Positions 1-6,889 of a stretch of DNA of 10,700 bases are shown piece by piece. Position 1 is the stretch's first letter, and each line of letters begins with the position of its first letter. Origin of the DNA: Saccoglossus kowalevskii (taxonomy: Eukaryota > Hemichordata > Enteropneusta > Harrimaniidae); NCBI RefSeq assembly GCF_000003605.2, contig NW_003114470.1, positions 93,935-104,634 of the forward strand, in the 5' to 3' direction. The translations under genes were made by a program, and so were the position numbers. A model generated the notes under the pieces. It had not been told where the DNA came from. It was given only the letters and a program-made list of their open reading frames with translations, and made no database searches.

Positions 1-5
1 CATAG

Positions 6-360
6 CCTAGCAGCAAAGGAATCTTTGGCCAACCGTGCCCTAGCAACAATGGAATCTTTGGCCAACCATAACCTAGCAACAATGGAATCTTAGGTCAACC
101 ATAGCCTATCATCAAAGGAAACTTTGGCCAACCGTGACCTAGCAACAAGGGAATCTTTGGCCAACTTTAACCTAGCAACAATGGAATCTTTGGCCAACCA
201 TAGCCTAGCAGCAAAGGAATCTTTGGCCAATTGTAACCTAGCAACAAGGTAATCTTAGGCCAACAATAGCCTATCATCAAAGGAAACTTTGGCCAACCGT
301 GACCTAGCAACAAGGGAATCTTTGACCAACTGTAGACTAGTAACAAGTAAATCTTTGCTC
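6..360. repeat. 33-bp minisatellite, ten full units plus a partial one
   Basis: Units begin every 33 bases from position 6 (6, 39, 72 ... 303), each opening with CCTAGCAACA or a close variant and containing GGAATCTTTGGCCAAC. A decayed eleventh unit runs from 336. The units form a higher-order period of five (165 bp): unit 4 (105-137) and unit 9 (270-302) are identical, and only units 3/8 share the TCTTAGG variant. The unit is 11 codons long, and on the plus strand reads as an 11-residue repeat (SLA-KESLAN-like), but units 3 and 8 carry in-frame TAG stops, so it is not now coding as it stands. The array starts at the window edge and probably continues upstream. Confidence 0.95.
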
Positions 361-472
361 TCTTAAAGGCGTATAAGCCCTTCGAAAAAAAACTGAAAAG
401 TCTGAAAGTTTTAGCATTTGTAAGTTATAGGCTAATAAGTTGCCTTCAGATGAATTCTGTTGATTATAGATG
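361..472 (-). other. THG1L 3' untranslated region, proximal part
   Basis: AT-rich sequence between the THG1L stop codon and the minisatellite. I see no AATAAA or ATTAAA signal on the minus strand here or within the minisatellite. The transcript therefore either ends with a non-canonical signal or runs through the repeat and beyond the window edge. That it is transcribed is inferred from its position only. Confidence 0.5.
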
Positions 473-637
473 TCAACTTTTTGCTTTTCCAAGTATTTCT
501 GGATGTAATTTCCAGAATTCATCTCCAATAATGTCTATATGCTGCGTTACAACCACATTCCTGACCCGAGTTACTTCTTTCGTTTCTAATCTCTCACTGT
601 CTTTACTCTTGAAGTGTTTCATCAATTTCTCTTCAAC
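473..637 (-). CDS. THG1L: THG1L exon 6, C-terminal coding exon
   Basis: 165 bases: 54 codons and a TGA at 475-473. It begins [20 protein letters not shown] right after the acceptor CAACAG and contains [17 protein letters not shown], closely matching the family C-terminus (H-DIIGD-FWKEHPEIL in human). The preceding basic, less conserved stretch corresponds to the variable region before that motif in other animals. Confidence 0.95.
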   Translation of the reverse strand, partial: VEEKLMKHFKSKDSERLETKEVTRVRNVVVTQHIDIIGDEFWKLHPEILGKAKS

Positions 638-1452
638 CTGTTGACATAGAGTAAAAAAAGTTAATACTGAGAACATATGAGGCATGTAACCTCTACATAC
701 AATGATTTAAAAATGGCAGCAGTCATCATGCCATGTATGAACCTGATTTCCACATAAACAACCGCACTAACAATTCAATATGGCAGCTAGTACATGTGTG
801 AGTTGTGACCTTGCAGCATTCATTTCAGTTAAGGAACATGCAGCGAATCATAATTCACCTATAAAAACCTTGATACTGTCTTTTCTGGTACACTCTGATC
901 TGCAAAGTTGTTTCTGTAGATATGCACACATTGCATTTTCATGAATGTTATCAACAGTTCTTGTATCTAGTGAAGACTGCTGTCCTTTAGTAGCATTCAA
1001 AATCAATCAGATTTAAATGTGAAATATGTAGAGAGTCTGATCACTTTAATTACAGTCGCCTCAAATCACATCATATTAGTACCATCTGAGTCAACCAAAT
1101 ACAAGATGTCTGACAAAAATTCAGCTAACAACACAAATTCTGATTGGTTGCTAACTAATTTGCATATTAGTTAGATGGTACTCACCTTCTGCCAAAATAG
1201 TACAGTTCCTTTCCTGAATAATTGCGGTAATTCATTGTAATTTATATCAAATTGAGAGAAAAGCAGCTCATTTTTATCACTGGAATAAGTTCCCTATATA
1301 ACAAAAATAATTCAAAATACTGTATTAGCTCTATTAGATGTAAATCTAATAGGATTATTGGATTATTCAAATATTTTGACTAAGACAAAATAACCTCTTA
1401 TTTACATGAGTTCTACTAATAGAAAGCAAAGCAATAATTGGCTAGAATCTAT

Positions 1453-1511
<59 letters not shown>

Positions 1512-4211
1512 TTGACTTATTGACTCTTACACAATCCCCGGAGGGAAAGAAAATTGTCACAAAGTACAAGGAGAAAAATATGTATAAAAACAAAACAAAA
1601 ACACAATATACTAAATAACAAATACAATCACTAAATATAAACTAAGTATAAATGCGTTTAGACCTTAGAACTACAATGTACTTACTTTCAGTTTTTGTTC
1701 CGCTTCTTTAGTAGAATATCCACCTTGTAAAACTAACTTCCAGAAACATGTATTGTATAAATTATTGATATGACCTGAAATATCAAGTACAGTTATCCTG
1801 ATTTTAAGTAAAAATAATGCTGCATACCAAAATGGACAAAATAGAAGCTGCTGACACAATAGTAACAACATTTATTAAAATTGACCATACTTGACGAAGT
1901 AAAGATGTTGAAACTTCTTCTACACTTCTTCTACAATTTCTAATCAATTGTTTTTGAAAAAAATTTGCCCTTGTTTTTGCCAAAATCCATGCCAAGAGAT
2001 TGTACTTCAATATCAGTATTAAAATAATGCCATCTCCAAGATTCAGGAATCCACAGAAAATTTGACCAGTAGGAAACATCATACTGACTGGTCAATAATC
2101 AAATCAAATCAGGTCAAATTAAATCAGGTCAAATCAAATCAGGTCAAATTAAATCAGGTCAAACTTTTTATAGCAAACATCATAGTGTGTGTGAGCATAA
2201 CCATTCAACAACAAAGATAATGATGAAGATTTTGTCTTCAACTGTTTTTTAACAGACCCTAACAATTTTTACGTCTTAGATCCTACTGGCACTAAAATAA
2301 TATTGTGATAAAAATTAGTCATTTTGATAATTGGAGTGGAGCAAGGTTGAGTATGTTTATTAATGCATGCACTTATATAAATGACAGAGGTATGTCTGAG
2401 GTCATAATTTAATAGACCAGTCCAATTTATGTGCATGTATCTCTATTGGAGAAAATATAGTTAAAATGGTTAAACACAAGTCAAATTTAATATATATTAT
2501 TTTAAATCTCAGAATATGAGTTGAGTATCGTAGATGATTATGCTTTCCTGCAGCATTGAGTTGTTCTCAAAAAAACAACTGTTAGACATAGTGTAAAACA
2601 ATGACTTACAGTCTGCTTGCCTCCAACTCAAGTAATCTCTGAGGTTTTCATCACTGGGGTAAACAACTACCCGACAATCAAACGCAGGTGGGTACATCAA
2701 CTGTTTGTTTGGAAAGAACTTACTCCAATTGAAAACATAAGAGGCAGCAAACAAGGATACCACATTGGTCATTAATTTACTGAAAACAGACAGAGAAATC
2801 GTGACAAATTGTTAATTACGCAACAAATACTCACTATCGTTAACATGATGCCACACTTCACATTAGGCAAAAAAAATAGAGAAGTGAAAATAAAATAATG
2901 ATGCTGTGATTTTTGGATAACAATAATTGTACGATATCTACAACTCTAGTTGACACGTATACTGCAGGAACTTTTCGGCTTGTCATTAAATTTATGCAAA
3001 GTAAAGCAAACATCTGTACTAGTAGAAACAGCTGGTTTGCTATGCATTTCCCGCTATACCAGTAAGTCTTACTACTTTGGAGGTGATAACAATTATGTTT
3101 TTAGTGATATGAAATGATAAATTTTACATACATTAACTTATTTGAATTAAGTATTGCTGTGCATGAATTCACAAATATGCAAAATTATTCGATTACTGAG
3201 GTCTGCAGTAAGATTTCAAAATCTAAAAAAAATTGTTGAATTCAATAGGGGATTTAAATTATAGAAAATAAACTGCATCTATAAAAATACAAACAGAACA
3301 GATATTTTACAGATGTAAGGAAAAAAAACATCATGTTGACAAAAATGATGACAGACAGACAGAATTAAAGATTGTAAAAAAAATCATGTGATTTTGCAAC
3401 AGTTTTTTCACCTTTATTACATGTAAAGCATTATTTAAATATATGTTTACAGTTGAATATATATTTTATTGTTGTGGTATTGATTTTAAGTGTGATCAAC
3501 ACAGTATATATGATGGACATTGAAGGGTTTGAAATGAATTCACAGGAGTTCTCACGTGAGAATATAGTTTATCACATGTATGACAGGAAAATCTATTGTA
3601 GAGTTATAACTATGGAAGCTGACGTACATGTATAATTACAAATATTTCTGGACCCCTATTTTATGTTTTAATAATATTTTCACTAACACATTATCTTAGT
3701 TTAAAAAAAAAATTAATACAATTTTTCAAATTTGAATGGGTCAATTATTTCCACTCATTAGTTATGACCAAAAAAATACTGTAAACTTGTGAGACAAATT
3801 TATGAGAATTTAGCAAGCCAATGGAAATCACAACAATTGTTTAGCAGTAAAAATGTCTCTGGGGTGACTTTCACAAAATGTTGTCCTTACGAATGCCATG
3901 AAATCTTCAAATTGTTAAAATTCCTCGCAATGAAAATTAATCGTTTCACAGTATTATGGTATTCATAAAGCACCATCAAATATTTACAAAAAACTCAATC
4001 AATCTGAATTCTAAATTCACTGGTGAATTCTTACCTTGCCCTTCTGCTAAACTGTGTTGTACCTTTCCTAAACACAAAGCTATACTCGTCACTTTCTCCA
4101 TATGCAACAGTGATGTCCTGGAATTCATTCATGACGTACACTGCACAGCAGTTCATTAGGTTTAGAGCTGCTTCATCATTTGGTTTGCTGAACTCGTGAC
4201 TATCTGAGAAC
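473..4211 (-). CDS. THG1L: tRNA-His guanylyltransferase (THG1L), exons 2-6, 5' end outside the window
   Basis: THG1 adds a guanylate to the 5' end of tRNA-His by 3'-to-5' nucleotide addition, creating the G-1 that histidyl-tRNA synthetase recognises. Five minus-strand exons join in phase: 4211-4035, 2779-2610, 1774-1686, 1293-1186 and 637-473. They give about 235 residues, matching the length of human THG1L from FAEKHNF to its C-terminus. Hallmarks in order are KPND, the metal-binding [54 protein letters not shown] and [17 protein letters not shown]. All visible splice sites are GT-AG with good consensus. No stop or frameshift is present, so the gene looks functional. Exon 1, with the start and the RLDGRNF motif that holds the first catalytic Asp in the family, is absent. 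Intron 1 contains the DIRS element and is at least 6.4 kb. Confidence 0.95.
638..1185 (-). other. THG1L intron 5
   Basis: A 548-base AT-rich intron from GTGAGT (1185) to TATGTCAACAG (638). It contains a perfect 9-bp inverted repeat (1151-1159 with 1166-1174) and a 10-bp inverted pair linking 1078-1087 with 1173-1182, which is the start of the intron. No mobile element is recognised. Confidence 0.85.
1186..1293 (-). CDS. THG1L: THG1L exon 5
   Basis: 108 bases, exactly 36 codons, phase 0 at both ends. It starts [20 protein letters not shown] and ends [12 protein letters not shown]. The acceptor is TTATATAG and the donor GTGAGT. It aligns without gaps to the human segment containing DKNEILF, FNINYN and RKGTVL. 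Confidence 0.95.
1450..1513. repeat. (TATT)16 microsatellite
   Basis: 64 uninterrupted bases of TATT on the plus strand, followed by two degenerate units (TGACTTATTGACT). It lies within THG1L intron 4. The long pure tract suggests the repeat length varies between individuals. Confidence 0.97.
1450..1640 (-). mobile_element. Probable 3' end of a LINE with a tetranucleotide tail
   Basis: On the minus strand, a unique stretch containing CCTCCGGGGATTGTGTAAG is followed directly by (AATA)n, the tail structure seen on many non-LTR retrotransposons that end in short tandem repeats rather than poly(A). No coding part is recognisable in this short piece and the inner boundary is arbitrary. A chance simple repeat beside ordinary intron sequence remains possible. 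Confidence 0.45.
1686..1774 (-). CDS. THG1L: THG1L exon 4
   Basis: 89 bases following the acceptor ATTTCAG. The first two bases GT complete Cys, then come 29 full codons starting HINNLYN, the signature motif of THG1 proteins. It continues [20 protein letters not shown] and ends LK before the donor GTAAGTA. The exon ends in phase 0, and the next exon starts with GT, matching the family's 'GT..DKNE' continuation. Confidence 0.95.
1775..2609 (-). other. THG1L intron 3
   Basis: An 835-base AT-rich intron between GTAAGT (donor, 2609) and ATTTCAG (acceptor, 1775). It contains the 15/30-bp tandem repeat at 2101-2164. A 92-codon minus-strand frame (1804-2082) that crosses it is hydrophobic but shows no family motif, so it is not called. 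Confidence 0.85.
2101..2164. repeat. Short tandem repeat, 15-bp unit, intronic
   Basis: Just over four copies of AAATCAGGTCAAATY. The last base alternates between T and C, so the exact period is 30 bp: the copies at 2106 and 2136 end in T, the copy at 2121 ends in C, and the last one at 2151 is cut short. It lies inside THG1L intron 3, and nothing suggests a function. Confidence 0.9.
2610..2779 (-). CDS. THG1L: THG1L exon 3
   Basis: 170 bases following the acceptor TGTTTTCAG. The first base T completes AG|T (Ser). The exon reads [16 protein letters not shown], then [15 protein letters not shown] and DYLSWRQAD, and ends with the T of a split TGT (Cys). The donor is GTAAGT at 2609. The segment aligns with the human THG1L stretch containing YPPGFDGRVVVYPS and [10 protein letters not shown] glycine that follows FD in human is Cys here. 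Confidence 0.95.
2780..4034 (-). other. THG1L intron 2
   Basis: AT-rich intron of 1,255 bases from GTAAGA (donor) to TGTTTTCAG (acceptor), on the minus strand. It has many A/T homopolymers but no recognisable mobile element, RNA gene or conserved reading frame. A 60-codon plus-strand frame at 3453-3635 has no recognisable features and is treated as chance. Confidence 0.8.
4035..4211 (-). CDS. THG1L: THG1L exon 2
   Basis: 177 bases. The acceptor is CTAAAG at 4217-4212. The first base G completes a split codon AG|G (Arg, the R of the family's FHRF). The exon reads [12 protein letters not shown], then [12 protein letters not shown], and ends ...SRRA plus two bases. The donor is GTAAGA at 4034. 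SDE holds the second metal-binding Asp of the THG1 active site. Numbering it as exon 2 assumes that one exon lies upstream, as in vertebrate THG1L. Confidence 0.95.
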
Positions 4212-4460
4212 CTTTAGTGAATACGTAATAGAGAAAAGTGACTTATTTTCAGATAGTACATACTAGGAAATCCCAAATACAGAATAAAAAGTCATTTTGT
4301 TGCACATTTCAAAAGGCTAAAATTAATAAAAAAAAAATATCTCTTTGGAAAACTACTCTGAAAAATTGGTTGTCCATGAAAATGTAGTTGTCCTATAATA
4401 CATTTTTGTGTGTAGATAACACTTATGAACACTAGTGTTGACTTTTTCCATCTTTTCCAA
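4212..4460 (-). other. THG1L intron 1, 3' part flanking the DIRS insertion
   Basis: Ordinary AT-rich intron sequence between the exon 2 acceptor and the left end of the DIRS element. The intron's other side resumes at 10306 and leaves the window. Nothing else is recognised. Confidence 0.8.
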
Positions 4461-4476
4461 AATTTAGGCGAGGGTT

Positions 4477-4690
4477 CTCCGGTCAATCAAAATGACTATT
4501 TTGAACTGTAGGCATTAATCAGCGATTCTGCCGGTGACGGAGAGATAGAATCTACGTCAGGGGAAGCCCCATGACCCCAAGATTCTCTTTCCCTTACGTC
4601 ACGAACCACGTGACCGAGGCCATATGGCAGCACCATAGACGACTTTAATTAGTACAATCACTCTGGTTCCTTTCTCTCCGCCTTGAGGAC
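4477..4690. repeat. DIRS left inverted terminal repeat (element 3' end)
   Basis: Starting CTCCGGTCAATCAAAATGAC, it matches the reverse complement of 10074-10274 over about 200 bases. There are scattered substitutions and one ~10-base indel near 4645. Shared landmarks in order are TGAACTGTAGGCATTAATCA, GGGGAAGCCCCATGACCCC, CACGTG, CATATGG, TACAATCACTCT and CCGCCT. The sequences outside the repeat (4461-4476 and 10275-10305) differ from each other, as in DIRS1-type ends. Confidence 0.93.
4607..4626. promoter_or_regulatory. Paired E-box-like motifs in the left terminal repeat
   Basis: CACGTG (4607-4612) and CATATG (4621-4626), separated by 8 bases, are kept in both terminal repeats while neighbouring positions have changed. 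A role as a bHLH factor site or part of the element's promoter is inference only. Six-base motifs occur often by chance, though conservation in both copies could simply reflect the repeat's common origin. Confidence 0.3.
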
Positions 4691-4730
4691 TTAGACCAAT
4701 GCTACAGAAAGAGTGGGGTGGTTGGGGGAC

Positions 4731-4825
4731 CCGGAGTCTATGGTGGGTATGAACTCTATGAATAGGCGGGTTCGGAAAACCCTCGCCTAAATTCACTACA
4801 TTCAAGTACCCACCTTAGACTCCGG
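4731..4825. repeat. Imperfect palindrome around the DIRS internal complementary region
   Basis: The left arm (4731-4771) starts CCGGAGTCTATGGTGGGTA and the right arm is its complement ending ...TAGACTCCGG at 4825. The outer 19 bases pair with a single mismatch. The middle is less regular, and AGGCG-GGTT near 4764 pairs with AACC-CTCGCCT. The centre is at TTCGGAA (4771-4777). The left arm's first 19 bases are identical to the element's right end (10269-10287). Confidence 0.85.
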
Positions 4826-4857
4826 TCAGTCAAAATGACTATTTTGAACTGTAGGCA
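4773..4857. repeat. DIRS internal complementary region
   Basis: Bases 4773-4793 are the reverse complement of the left end (4461-4481) with one mismatch. Bases 4789-4857 are the reverse complement of the right end (10237-10305) with three substitutions. The two matches overlap on AAATT. In DIRS elements such a region templates the completion of the ends and the joining of a circular DNA. Its position just downstream of the recombinase fits the family. Confidence 0.92.
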
Positions 4858-4976
4858 GAGTCAGACGCAGATAGGTGGTGGGTTTTCAGAGCAAACGGAA
4901 AAGTGATGAAAAATTTTTTCCCAGTCCGGGATGAATCACTCAACACCCTAGTTAAGACACAAAAAAAGGTGGTATC

Positions 4977-5165
4977 TTACCTTGCCTGTGCAAGAAGCCA
5001 AAATGCTGCTACGGTGACAGCAAGAAAGCTAGACCCCAACCCAATTATGGGGGGTAGTAAGCTTTCGAAGTAAAGACCGAAACAGTTCCGCATGAGGGCA
5101 TAGGCCGCCAAGCGGGACCTGGGAGCTTCCAGGGGAGTGCTGACATTAGGGAAATCTGTCTGCAT
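4977..5165 (-). pseudogene. Hydrophobic open frame downstream of the recombinase, unrecognised
   Basis: A 62-codon frame opening MQTDFPNVSTPLEAPRSRL and containing a membrane-like stretch (IIGLGSSFLAVTVAAFWLL), then AQAR and a stop. Its last bases read GGCAAG followed by GTAAG, a good splice-donor consensus. It lies between the end of the recombinase frame and the internal complementary region. It could be a C-terminal extension of the recombinase in a shifted frame, or chance. I do not recognise it. Confidence 0.3.
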
Positions 5166-5182
5166 AAAATGCCGAGACTGAC

Positions 5183-6190
5183 TTATTGCCTATGCACAGG
5201 GACCCTTGCGGCTGGGTCAGCAAACCAAGACTGACCGGCTACGACAGGACCCAACCTAGACAGACCCTTTTCAATGGATTCTGTGTCTCTTAGGTGGTAG
5301 TTGATAAAGACGTTCTACGTTCTCCAGAAGCCTGCCTTCCATGTGTGCTAGTGAGTTAGCAATAGCACAGATCTCATTCGCTCGTACTTGAAAGCTCTGT
5401 GTCGAGGAAGTTAAAGTATTATAGACCTCTAATACAGTTGCAGTAAACCACCTGGTTATGGAGGTTGGGGAGGCCGGCCTATCCTGCCTGCCTAGGCCAT
5501 AACACAAAGATATTTGCCTGGCACCCCGTCCAAATCCTTAGTACGGTTTGGTGGCAACTCAGTGCTCAAACCGGGCAGAGAAGCAATTCCTCCTGACCCT
5601 CCGGGCAGACAAAATTTGACAGCTGGGGATGACGATCGTGTCCTTGGATTTGGTTCTAGGCGAGAAACCCGCTTCGTGTCTTTAGCACAACTTGATTGTC
5701 CATAACGGCGGTACATCATCCGAGAAGGACAATGCCCCCAGCTCTGGCCGATGCCTACCTGAGGCGAGGGCCAGTAGGAAGACTATTTTCCACGTCAACA
5801 ATTTGAGTGGTGCTGATTGGAGAGGCCCAAAGGGTGGTCTGCTTAGAGCGGACAACACAGCTGACAAGTCCCAGTTGAGCGGTTCCCTTGTAAGGGGTCT
5901 CAGTGTCTGGAAAGCAGTAAATAGTCTCCTAATAATAGGACAATCGGCTAGTCTTGTTCCCGTATGTTTTGAATGGTGGGGGACAAGGCCGACCTGTAGC
6001 CAACGATAGCTGCGTAGGACAAACCCACTTCGTCAATCACTGTATGCTCGCAGCCTAGAAATGTAGGCCGCGTTGGTGGAATCCCTGTTCGCCCTGGCCA
6101 GGACGTTGGCAGCTCGCTCAGATAAGGCTTTTGTATGTGCGGGTCTAATGAGAGCCTCTATGCGTGTAAGTGATACCCGCTGGGCTCGTT
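5183..6190 (-). pseudogene. Decayed DIRS tyrosine recombinase (YR)
   Basis: In DIRS elements the tyrosine recombinase inserts the circular cDNA. Fragments in several frames follow the family order. The core-binding domain includes ALSERAANVLARANRDST (about 6110-6160) and, frameshifted, GLSYAAIVGYRSAL (about 5980-6025). The catalytic domain includes LLTWKIVFLLALASGR and RPELGALSF (about 5720-5790), keeping the box I Arg. Then come RTKDLDG (about 5535), ITRWFTATVLEVYN, and VRANEICAIANSLAHM (5340-5390). There the usual H-x-x-R reads N-x-x-C, each by one base change (codons 5376-5378 and 5367-5369). The C-terminal FINYHLRDTES (5280-5308) has His where the nucleophilic Tyr normally precedes L-R-D. 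The frame ends at TAA 5185-5183. It is inactive by several independent changes. Confidence 0.88.
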
Positions 6191-6229
6191 GGTAGTGCGC
6201 CATCTGGTTGGGACGGCAGGTCCGGTAAG

Positions 6230-6572
6230 TCCGGAAGCTGCTGGTGTTTCGACTAACATTTCCGACAGAAGTGGAAACTAGGCCTTGCTTGGCCAATTGG
6301 GTGCGACCAATGATAATATGCAGGTGCGCACCTGTCGTAGTTTTCTCCGGTGCTCGGTGAACTAGCAGGAAGGAAGGAAAGGCGTACACAACTAAGTGGG
6401 TCTGCGGGGTTAGCAAAGCGACCCTGGCCCAGGCTCCTGGAGTCAGCTTGGTGTTCCGGGGTGTGGCAAACCGGTCTAACCTTGGACCGTCCCACAGCCG
6501 AGACAGCCTGGAGGCTACCCACTGAGGTATCAGCCACTCAGTGTTCTGGAGACCAAAAGAGAATTTGCTCCG
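6230..6572 (-). pseudogene. Dam-methyltransferase-like segment of DIRS pol
   Basis: Reading in one frame, open from 6572 down to the stop at 6033, it includes TEWLIPQWVASRLSRLWD, then LDRFATPRNTKL and HLVVYAFPSFLLVHRAPEK. DIRS1-group elements carry a segment here with D-FAT--N-KL and YAFPPF signatures, usually described as related to phage-type N6-adenine methyltransferases. The segment is far shorter than usual, with the part between the two motifs mostly missing. The same frame continues into the recombinase N-terminus. The link to the methyltransferase family is from memory of the family layout. Confidence 0.6.
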
Positions 6573-6850
6573 CTAGGACTGACAACGATGGGGAATGCGT
6601 TCCCCCCCTCCTTCTTGAAGGAGACCACCGCTGTGTTGCCTGAGCGGAGCAGGACTCTGTGGTCTCAAACTATGGGTAGAAAGTGTGGTAGTGCTAAGTA
6701 CACTGCTCTCAGTTTGAGTCGGTTGATATGGTAGTCCCGAAACTATGCGGGAGCCATATTCTTGGGCTTGTTTGTCCAATAGATGCGCTCCCCAACTCTG
6801 GGGGGAGGCATCTGTTACCAGAGTCATACATTTGTACCTGTGGCGAGCGG
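6555..6850 (-). pseudogene. Decayed RNase H domain of DIRS pol
   Basis: RNase H removes the RNA template during reverse transcription. LVTDASPQSWGAHL (about 6780-6825) holds the first catalytic Asp. After a frameshift, LKLRAVYLALPHFLPIV (about 6670-6718) has Lys (codon 6713-6715) where the family has the catalytic Glu of LELRAV. VLLRSGNTAVVSF (about 6615-6650) has Gly (codon 6638-6640) in place of the Asp of RSDNT. A stop follows FLPIV. After KKEGG the usual ~50 residues leading to the ALSR linker are largely deleted. It cannot be catalytic. Confidence 0.87.
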
Positions 6851-6889
6851 GTCCAAGGGGGCCCCCTGTCTGAGGTTGGCCAGTGACTG

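Larger units (their letters stand above)
1294..1685 (-). other. THG1L intron 4
   Basis: A 392-base intron, largely made of a probable LINE 3' fragment and its (TATT)n tail. Splice sites are GTAAGT (1685) and TTATATAG (1294). The acceptor has only a weak pyrimidine tract. Confidence 0.85.

Noticed and set aside
6-360. CRISPR-like regular array
   Set aside because: There are no spacers: the whole 33-bp unit repeats head to tail and the window is eukaryotic. It is a minisatellite.
1804-2082. 92-codon minus-strand hydrophobic frame
   Set aside because: It lies in intron 3 just upstream of the exon 4 acceptor and shows no recognisable domain. Thymine-rich sequence gives hydrophobic residues by default.
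3453-3635. 60-codon plus-strand frame with a hydrophobic N-terminus ([15 protein letters not shown]), signal-peptide-like
   Set aside because: It lies wholly in THG1L intron 2 in AT-rich sequence, is antisense to the gene, shows no family motif, and is within chance length.
5692-6009. 105-codon plus-strand frame
   Set aside because: Antisense shadow of the recombinase catalytic domain (LLTWKIVFLLALASGR on the minus strand).
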